Positions 14,863-19,097 of a DNA stretch of 19,097 nt are shown piece by piece. Position 1 is the first letter of the stretch, and the number at the start of each line of letters is the position of its first letter. The DNA is from ARS98 sp030744725 (GTDB lineage: Bacteria > Planctomycetota > Planctomycetia > Pirellulales > Pirellulaceae): NCBI GenBank assembly GCA_030744725.1, contig JASLPZ010000111.1, positions 1-19,097 on the forward strand, written 5' to 3'. The notes beneath the pieces were generated by a model that saw only the letters and a list, made by a program, of their open reading frames with translations, searched no databases and had not been told where the DNA came from. The position numbers and the translations under genes were made by a program.

Positions 14863-15960
14863 CTAATAGTTCGGCGTTGGCGGGCGGAATGCGTCCAAGT
14901 TGATCGTACGAAACCACTCGATCGTCTTTCCCAAGCCTTCACGCAGTTCGATCTTGGGCTCCCAACCAAGGGTTGTCTTTGCCAGTGTGATGTCGGGCTG
15001 CCGCCGCGTTGGGTCGTCCGCTGGCAACGGCGCGTGAATCAGCTTCGATTTCGAACTCGTCAATTCGATTGTCAATTCGGCCAGTTCTCGGATGGTAAAC
15101 TCCGTCGGGTTACCAAGGTTCACCGGCCCAATAAAATCGGCCGGCCCCTCCATCATGCTTATGATGCCGTTGACGAGGTCGTCGCAGTGACAGAACGAAC
15201 GCGTCTGCAGACCGTCACCGTAGATAACGATGTCTTGTCCGGCCAGCGCTTGACGAATGAAATTCGACACGACGCGACCGTCAAATGGGTGCATTCGCGG
15301 CCCGTATGTGTTGAAAATGCGTATCAGACGAATATCTACCTGGTTCATGCGGTGGTAGTCCATGAACAGTGTTTCCGCGGCCCGTTTTCCTTCGTCATAA
15401 CACGCTCGGGGCCCGATCGGATTAACACTGCCACGATAGCTTTCCGGTTGCGGGTGGATTTCCGGATCACCGTAAACTTCGCTGGTCGATGCTTGCAGGA
15501 TACGAGCCCGGCAGCGTAACGCCATGCCGAGCAGATTAATTGCCCCCATCACCGACGTCTTCATGGTCTTAATCGGATTGAACTGGTAGTGACCAGGGGC
15601 CGCCGGACAGGCAAGATTGTAAATCCGATCCACCTCCAGCCAGATCGGCTGAGTCACATCATGCCGGATCAGTTCGAAGTTCGGTCGCCCCAACAAATGC
15701 GACACGTTTGTTTTTTGGCTGGTAAAGAAATTGTCCAGGCAGATCACATCGTGTCCTTCCTCCACGAGGCGGTCGCATAAGTGCGAGCCCAAGAAACCAG
15801 CACCACCGGTGATCAGAATTCGCCTGACTTTGTTCAACGGTCTAGCGTCCTTATGTGGATCGATCCTCGGAAATTCGGTTGCGACTGGGGCTGGTCGCGA
15901 CAATCTGGTAGTGACTGTACGGGATCTGACAGGGCTGGCAAACCCCGACGACCTGGGCAC
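14863..15960 (-). CDS. UDP-glucuronate decarboxylase-like SDR (UXS family)
   Basis: Extended SDR of 365 residues resembling UDP-glucuronic acid decarboxylase, which makes UDP-xylose with enzyme-bound NAD for cell-surface polysaccharides. Conserved parts are the NAD loop TGGAGFLGSHLCDRL, the segment NLACPAAPGHYQFNPIKT, the active site STSEVYGDP with YDEGKR (YxxxK intact), and IFNTYGPRMHPFDGRVVSNF. A dTDP-glucose 4,6-dehydratase-like role is less likely. The GTG at 15960 has GGAGG 6 nt upstream and gives a 42-residue N-terminal extension of no clear fold. The family core begins at a TTG at 15837 (NKVRRILITGG), where a 79-codon reading frame from 16073 ends with a TTGA overlap. The true start is therefore open. 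Confidence 0.92.
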   Translation of the reverse strand: MPRSSGFASPVRSRTVTTRLSRPAPVATEFPRIDPHKDARPLNKVRRILITGGAGFLGSHLCDRLVEEGHDVICLDNFFTSQKTNVSHLLGRPNFELIRHDVTQPIWLEVDRIYNLACPAAPGHYQFNPIKTMKTSVMGAINLLGMALRCRARILQASTSEVYGDPEIHPQPESYRGSVNPIGPRACYDEGKRAAETLFMDYHRMNQVDIRLIRIFNTYGPRMHPFDGRVVSNFIRQALAGQDIVIYGDGLQTRSFCHCDDLVNGIISMMEGPADFIGPVNLGNPTEFTIRELAELTIELTSSKSKLIHAPLPADDPTRRQPDITLAKTTLGWEPKIELREGLGKTIEWFRTINLDAFRPPTPNY

Positions 15961-16073
15961 AGTGATCCTCCGGGGACGTATCCTCCATCATGGAGCACCG
16001 CCAACTTTGCTGGATTAGCGAGCTTTTTCACGAGATTCTCGTCTGAACTGCGATAGACAACTGGTGGCTCCAC
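15834..16073 (-). CDS. Possible small protein or leader ORF overlapping the start of the UXS-like gene
   Basis: A 79-codon reading frame starting GTG with AGGA about 5 nt upstream, ending TGA in a 4-base overlap with a candidate TTG start of the UXS-like gene. The first half (PPVVYRSSDENLVKKLANP) looks protein-like and the second half is proline- and arginine-rich. I do not recognise a family. It competes with the GTG start at 15960 for the same DNA, so at most one of the two readings is likely to be used fully. Confidence 0.22.
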   Translation of the reverse strand: MEPPVVYRSSDENLVKKLANPAKLAVLHDGGYVPGGSLCPGRRGLPALSDPVQSLPDCRDQPQSQPNFRGSIHIRTLDR

Positions 16074-16129
16074 GGCTATCCTCTCGCCGCGAAAACCGCG
16101 TTTTTATCATTGGCCCTATGGGGATCGAA

Positions 16130-16906
16130 ATGGCGCTTCGACCGCTTATCCTGTTCGTAATTGCCTTTGCTTTGGGGTCCGCCCTAGCCACCACTCAAGG
16201 GGGTGATTTTCGCGTAGAAAGCGAAGTCTATTTGGGCAGCGACACAGAACCCGTGTTTGAGACTTTGACCCTATTTGCGGGCGACGTTGTCTACGATTTC
16301 GCACTGGGTGATCAATCTGATCGCACCGAATCCAAAGAGGTTACTGTGCTGAACAAGCGTCTCGGTCGCCTCGTGCTGCTTGATGCAAAACGCAAGATCC
16401 AAACAAACTTGACCACCCGAGAGCTCGCAGAATTCACTGCGGCCATCCGCAAGCGTGCCACCGACGAGCCGAACAGTGGACTCTTTAGCCCTGTCTTTAC
16501 AGTTGCTTACGAGGAAGCGGGTCGGCAGATCACCATGACCAGTGACGAACTAACGTATCGTGCCAAAGGCGTTTCCCCCAAAGACCCCACTGCCGCCAAA
16601 CGCTACAGCAATTTCGCTGATTGGTACGCGCGACTAAACGCCACACGGGGAAATGTACCACCATTCGGTCGTATCGAACTCAATCGTGTTCTGGCAGAAA
16701 AAGGACTGTTGCCTTTGGAGATCGAGCGGACCACGGTGCTCAACAGAAAGAAAACGGCAGCGCACAGCAAGCATTCCGTCATTTGGACCCTCTCTAATAC
16801 AGACCGCAGACGCATCGACCAGGCCGGCCAAATGATGGCGAACCTGCGTCCGGTCTCACTGAAGGAATACTGGGGTATCAAGACCGAAGTCGCAGCCAAA
16901 CAGTAA
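16130..16906 (+). CDS. Exported protein of unknown function
   Basis: About 258 residues with an N-terminal signal peptide: the hydrophobic stretch LRPLILFVIAFALGSALA ends in a likely signal peptidase I site before TTQGGDF. The mature part begins with a beta-rich segment (FRVESEVYLGSDTEPVFETL and FAGDVVYDFAL) suggesting a protein that handles or carries a redox or lipid group, but this is only a guess. A helical, lysine- and arginine-rich part follows. I do not recognise a named family. The ATG at 16130 is preferred because the signal peptide begins there and GGGGA lies 5 nt upstream; in-frame alternatives are ATG 16118 and GTG 16064. Divergent from the UXS-like gene. The shared region shows no clear promoter. 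Confidence 0.8.
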   Translation: MALRPLILFVIAFALGSALATTQGGDFRVESEVYLGSDTEPVFETLTLFAGDVVYDFALGDQSDRTESKEVTVLNKRLGRLVLLDAKRKIQTNLTTRELAEFTAAIRKRATDEPNSGLFSPVFTVAYEEAGRQITMTSDELTYRAKGVSPKDPTAAKRYSNFADWYARLNATRGNVPPFGRIELNRVLAEKGLLPLEIERTTVLNRKKTAAHSKHSVIWTLSNTDRRRIDQAGQMMANLRPVSLKEYWGIKTEVAAKQ

Positions 16907-17016
16907 CTCCCTCAGGCCCCCTTCCGTCATCGCTCACCGGCTTTCGCGATCCGCTACCTGTTTGTGGAAACAGCGTTCCGCTCATATGCCGACAGTGGCA
17001 AGTCGCAAAGTGCGGA

Positions 17017-17098
17017 ATTGTGGCAATCCGGGAAACACGGAAATACTGGCACTCGCCGGATTGCCGCGGTAAGATATTGCCAACGCTCAAACGGCAAT
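17017..17098 (+). repeat. Inverted-repeat cluster upstream of the DUF6807 gene
   Basis: GGCAATCCGG (17022-17031) and CCGGATTGCC (17056-17065) are exact complements. The stem extends to 15 bp with wobble pairs (17017-17031 with 17056-17070) around a 24-nt loop. A second pair, ATTGCC (17076-17081) and GGCAAT (17093-17098), follows, so the same hexamer occurs four times in alternating orientation and could form alternative folds. There is no T-tract. Role unknown. Confidence 0.7.
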
Positions 17099-17132
17099 TT
17101 CATCATCTGCTCCACGCGAGGTTCACCGACCC

Positions 17133-18083
17133 ATGTCGAACTTACTCCGCACGTTGCTGCTCGTTTTGCCCAACATTGTTGTCATGCCCTGCGTGGCCGC
17201 TGAATTTGACGTGGTTCAAGCTGATGACGGCCTGACCGTTAACGTGGATGGCAAGTTGTTTACACGCTACCTGATCAAGTCAGGTGCAAAACCGGTGCTC
17301 TGGCCAGTACTCGGCCCGACTGGCAAGGAAATGACGCGGGCGTACCCAATGCGAGACGCCGGAACTGATGAACGCAACGACCATGTCCACCATCGATCGT
17401 TCTGGTTCACGCATGGCGATGTCAATGGAGTTGATTTTTGGGCCGAGACCAAAGGGCATGGAAACATCGTTCACCGCGAATTCGTCGAAGTTGCCGGTGG
17501 AAAGAATGCGACAATTGTCTCGCGAAATGATTGGATTGGACCCGACGGTAAGAAAATCTGTGAAGACCGGCGCCATCTGACCTTTGGTGCCGACAACAAT
17601 GCACGCTGGGTAGACTTTGACGTCGTGATTCGGGCCAGTGACGGCGAAGTCAAATTCGGCGACACCAAAGAAGGATGCTTCGGCGTGCGCGTTGCAGGAA
17701 CGATGAAAGTGACCTCGAAAAAAGGTGGAACGATCATCAACAGCGAAGGCCAGAAAGATGCTGATGCATGGGGAAAACCAGCAAAATGGGTCGACTATCA
17801 CGGGCCCGTCAATGGTGAAATGTTGGGCGTGGCGATCTTGAACCACCCGTCGAGTTTTCGTTATCCCACCTATTGGCATGTCAGGACGTACGGGCTGTTT
17901 ACCGCCAACCCGTTTGGGCTGCACCACTTCAAAGGCTCCAGTGACCATGATGGTTCACACACGCTGAAGAAAGGTGAGTCGTTTACACTCCGACATCGTG
18001 TTCTCTTGCACAAGGGCGATGAGGAAACCGGCCGCGTCGCTGACGTTTTTGCGGACTATGCGAGTCAGGAGAAGGCCAACTGA
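17133..18083 (+). CDS. PmoA-type DUF6807 family exported protein
   Basis: Product of 316 residues with a signal peptide (LLRTLLLVLPNIVVMPCVAA, cleavage expected before EFD), so it acts outside the cytoplasm. It belongs to the family annotated as PmoA or DUF6807, recognised by the conserved HVHHRSFWFTHGDVNGVDFW with its histidine-rich start, the central beta-sheet region, and YPTYWHVRTYGLFTANPFG near the C-terminus. Despite the label, the family is not particulate methane monooxygenase. It is common in planctomycetes and related phyla and has been linked to carbohydrate metabolism, but the reaction is not known. The ATG at 17133 has only a distant GAGG upstream. It follows the exported unknown protein after 226 bp that contain an inverted-repeat cluster. 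Confidence 0.92.
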   Translation: MSNLLRTLLLVLPNIVVMPCVAAEFDVVQADDGLTVNVDGKLFTRYLIKSGAKPVLWPVLGPTGKEMTRAYPMRDAGTDERNDHVHHRSFWFTHGDVNGVDFWAETKGHGNIVHREFVEVAGGKNATIVSRNDWIGPDGKKICEDRRHLTFGADNNARWVDFDVVIRASDGEVKFGDTKEGCFGVRVAGTMKVTSKKGGTIINSEGQKDADAWGKPAKWVDYHGPVNGEMLGVAILNHPSSFRYPTYWHVRTYGLFTANPFGLHHFKGSSDHDGSHTLKKGESFTLRHRVLLHKGDEETGRVADVFADYASQEKAN

Positions 18084-18198
18084 GCACGGCCAGAAGAGTT
18101 TGCCCGAAGTTCTTACTTTTCGCAGCAAAGCCATTTGGCCCAAACTGCCGATAGTATCTTTTACAGTCAGTTGCTCTAGACTTCCCTCTTTCTCTAAC

Positions 18199-18228
18199 CG
18201 CTGTGTTTCTGCGCGCAGCGTTTTCTCT
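18199..18228 (+). terminator. Intrinsic terminator-like hairpin directly before the 98-aa gene
   Basis: An 8-bp stem (18199-18206 with 18213-18220, two wobble pairs) with a 6-nt loop is followed at once by TTTTCTCT. It lies 115 nt after the DUF6807 stop and only a few bases before AAGGAG (18231-18236), the ribosome binding site of the next gene. It may end the DUF6807 transcript or act as an attenuator in the leader of the small gene. Confidence 0.55.
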
Positions 18229-18247
18229 CGAAGGAGCTACCGTCCGC

Positions 18248-18544
18248 ATGTATGGAGACTCGGTCCTGATCCAGAATCTGGATGCGCTACGAACTTATGT
18301 CCACGAGACCATCTGCAACAACAACGAACTGGAGGAGAACGTATTTCCAACAACTGAACGAATCCTTGTACGCCGTGGATTTCCTTGCGGCATTTTCTTT
18401 TGTCTGCACGGTCCGCGAAGTGTGAAGTTGACTGCCATTTGGGAAACCGACCGCAACACAGTTCTCTTTTATGGTTCGAATGGTGAACGACTACACAAAA
18501 TCCACTTAACGGGAGCACCCTCTTTACAGCCTTTGGTAGCCTAG
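18248..18544 (+). CDS. Small protein of unknown function upstream of csrA
   Basis: A 98-residue cytoplasmic-looking protein with no signal peptide or membrane segment. It reads as a compact mixed alpha/beta domain: a helix (LDALRTYVHETICNNNELEE) and then strands around ERILVRRGFPCGIFFCLHG and VKLTAIWETDRNTVLFYGSN. The regular amphipathic pattern and the good ribosome binding site (AAGGAG, 11 nt before the ATG) support a real gene. An in-frame GTG at 18203 lies inside the preceding hairpin and is unlikely. I do not recognise a named family. It ends 93 bp before csrA, on the same strand; a promoter candidate in between suggests csrA is also transcribed separately. Confidence 0.72.
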   Translation: MYGDSVLIQNLDALRTYVHETICNNNELEENVFPTTERILVRRGFPCGIFFCLHGPRSVKLTAIWETDRNTVLFYGSNGERLHKIHLTGAPSLQPLVA

Positions 18545-18570
18545 CCGCTCGGCAGGATCCAAAACCAGTG

Positions 18571-18599
18571 TTGACCCAGACAGTGTACATAGTTACACA
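18571..18599 (+). promoter_or_regulatory. Candidate csrA promoter
   Basis: TTGACC (18571-18576), a 17-bp spacer and TACACA (18594-18599). The -35 box is close to consensus and the -10 box is weak. It would give a leader of about 30 nt that includes the CsrA-site hairpin. Confidence 0.45.
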
Positions 18600-18615
18600 T
18601 ACATATACAAACGAC

Positions 18616-18640
18616 CATCATACACGGAGGTATTGCGATG
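18616..18640 (+). promoter_or_regulatory. CsrA-binding-site hairpin over the csrA ribosome binding site and start codon
   Basis: ACACGGAGGT (18622-18631) fits the CsrA consensus ACANGGANGU in all fixed positions and is also the Shine-Dalgarno sequence. ATAC (18620-18623) pairs with GTAT (18630-18633), placing GGA in a six-base loop. CATC (18616-18619) pairs with GATG (18637-18640), with three bulged bases between, burying the AUG. Together this is the expected form of an autorepression site. Confidence 0.6.
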
Positions 18641-18880
18641 CTAGTGCTGTCAAGGAGGGAACGAGAGCGTGTACGACTCGGTGAGTCAATTGTGGTGACG
18701 ATTGTCCGAGTCTCCGGTGACAAGGTTCGGTTGGGGATCGAGGCCCCACCTGATGTATTGGTGTTACGAGACGAATTGGAAAGCCAGGGGACACCCCCAG
18801 CCGCCCTGGAGGTTGAATTGGATTTGCCATCAAAGCCTGAGACCACATCCACAACGCCGCTTGCTTCGGTTGCCAAGTAA
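18638..18880 (+). CDS. csrA: Carbon storage regulator CsrA
   Basis: RNA-binding translational regulator that dimerises and binds GGA in hairpin loops near ribosome binding sites. The product has 80 residues. The family core is residues 1-50: MLVLSRR, GESIVVTIVRV, GDKVRLGIEAP and VLVLRDEL. The two known RNA-contact positions are kept (Leu4 and Arg44). The N-terminal segment RRERERVRLGE is more basic than usual. A Pro/Thr-rich tail of about 30 residues follows the core and is longer than in Escherichia coli (61 residues in total). The ATG has GGAGGT upstream. No fliW gene, whose product antagonises CsrA in many bacteria, is in view. A strong terminator follows, so csrA ends its transcription unit. 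Confidence 0.95.
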   Translation: MLVLSRRERERVRLGESIVVTIVRVSGDKVRLGIEAPPDVLVLRDELESQGTPPAALEVELDLPSKPETTSTTPLASVAK

Positions 18881-18905
18881 CGTTGACGGCGTAGAAACGT
18901 CTTTC

Positions 18906-18945
18906 CCAAACGGCCGGCACATTTGCCCGGCCGTTTGGCATTTCT
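18906..18945 (+). terminator. Rho-independent terminator of csrA
   Basis: A perfect 12-bp stem, CCAAACGGCCGG (18906-18917) with CCGGCCGTTTGG (18927-18938), a 9-nt loop, then CATTTCTT. It lies 26 nt after the csrA stop. The U-tract is interrupted but the stem is very strong. Confidence 0.78.
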
Positions 18946-18972
18946 TGGGCTGGCTTATCTTGGGCTGGCTTC
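18943..18972. repeat. Two tandem copies of a 15-bp unit
   Basis: TCTTGGGCTGGCTTA is followed directly by TCTTGGGCTGGCTTC, differing only in the last base, just after the csrA terminator. The remaining bases to 19097 contain no gene I can support. Confidence 0.75.
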
Positions 18973-19097
18973 TCGCGGGATGACTTCTGGCGTCGTCGCA
19001 GGTGAACGATCACCGTTGGATGGGACCGATCATTTTAAACCAGCCATTTTCGATCGTTTGATGCCTGCCACTTGTCCGGTGGCGAGTGACCGTTCAA

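Noticed and set aside
16086..16107. CGCG-AAAAC-CGCG followed by TTTTT near the start of the exported unknown gene
   Set aside because: The stem is only 4 bp and lies in the leader of the gene it would have to terminate; too weak to call.
16958..16973. CTGTTT-GTGG-AAACAG hairpin after the exported unknown gene
   Set aside because: A neat 6-bp stem but AT-rich and with no T-tract, so I do not call it a terminator.
17047..17065. Possible sigma-54 promoter (TGGCAC followed by TTGCC) before the DUF6807 gene
   Set aside because: The GG-to-GC spacing is 13 rather than 10 bases, and these bases are better explained by the inverted repeat.
17133..18083. Particulate methane monooxygenase subunit, suggested by the PmoA family name
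   Set aside because: The protein has a signal peptide and no multi-spanning membrane segments; DUF6807 proteins are not the PmoA of methanotrophs.

Overview
This window reads as chromosomal DNA of a planctomycete, probably Pirellulales-like. The evidence is: a methenyl-tetrahydromethanopterin cyclohydrolase (mch), typical of the bacterial H4MPT C1 pathway; a secreted PmoA-type DUF6807 protein; an FHA-GAF-PAS-PAS histidine kinase; a UDP-glucuronate decarboxylase-like SDR; and a moderately GC-rich, mostly housekeeping gene set. I see no insertion sequence, prophage, tRNA or CRISPR array.

Layout. 137-2632 (-): orphan sensor kinase. 2823-7673 (-): mch, then a 143-bp gap, then three tightly packed genes (RimK-type ATP-grasp ligase, OleC-type acyl-AMP/beta-lactone synthetase, RmlD-like SDR) whose ends overlap by 4 bp or nearly touch. 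7674-7777: divergent intergenic region with a consensus-like promoter whose -35 box is covered by a perfect inverted repeat. 7778-8482 (+): DtxR/MntR-family regulator. 8505-8662: strong promoter and the SRP RNA gene. 8720-12542 (+): dnaX, ybaB and rpoN, the first two in the common SRP RNA-dnaX-ybaB order. 12850-14790 (+): large acyl-CoA dehydrogenase. 14863-15960 (-): UXS-like SDR. 16130-18083 (+): two exported proteins, one of unknown function and one DUF6807. 18248-18880 (+): a small unknown protein and csrA, followed by a strong terminator.

How the genes fit together. mch and the ATP-grasp ligase point to C1 transfer or cofactor synthesis. Their coupling to an OleC-like enzyme and an SDR with an altered catalytic motif is the least expected metabolic arrangement. 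dnaX, ybaB, SRP RNA and rpoN form an information-processing block.

The most interesting signals are sequence-level control elements. (1) A run of nine A in dnaX, where a -1 shift or one extra A gives an immediate UGA, as expected for tau/gamma production by slippage. (2) A hairpin over the csrA start that places GGA of a CsrA consensus site in the loop and the AUG in the stem. (3) An inverted repeat on the -35 box of the DtxR-family regulator. (4) A 15-bp in-frame tandem repeat inside the OleC-like gene. (5) A terminator-like hairpin directly before the ribosome binding site of the 98-aa gene. (6) Nested, mutually exclusive inverted repeats upstream of rpoN.
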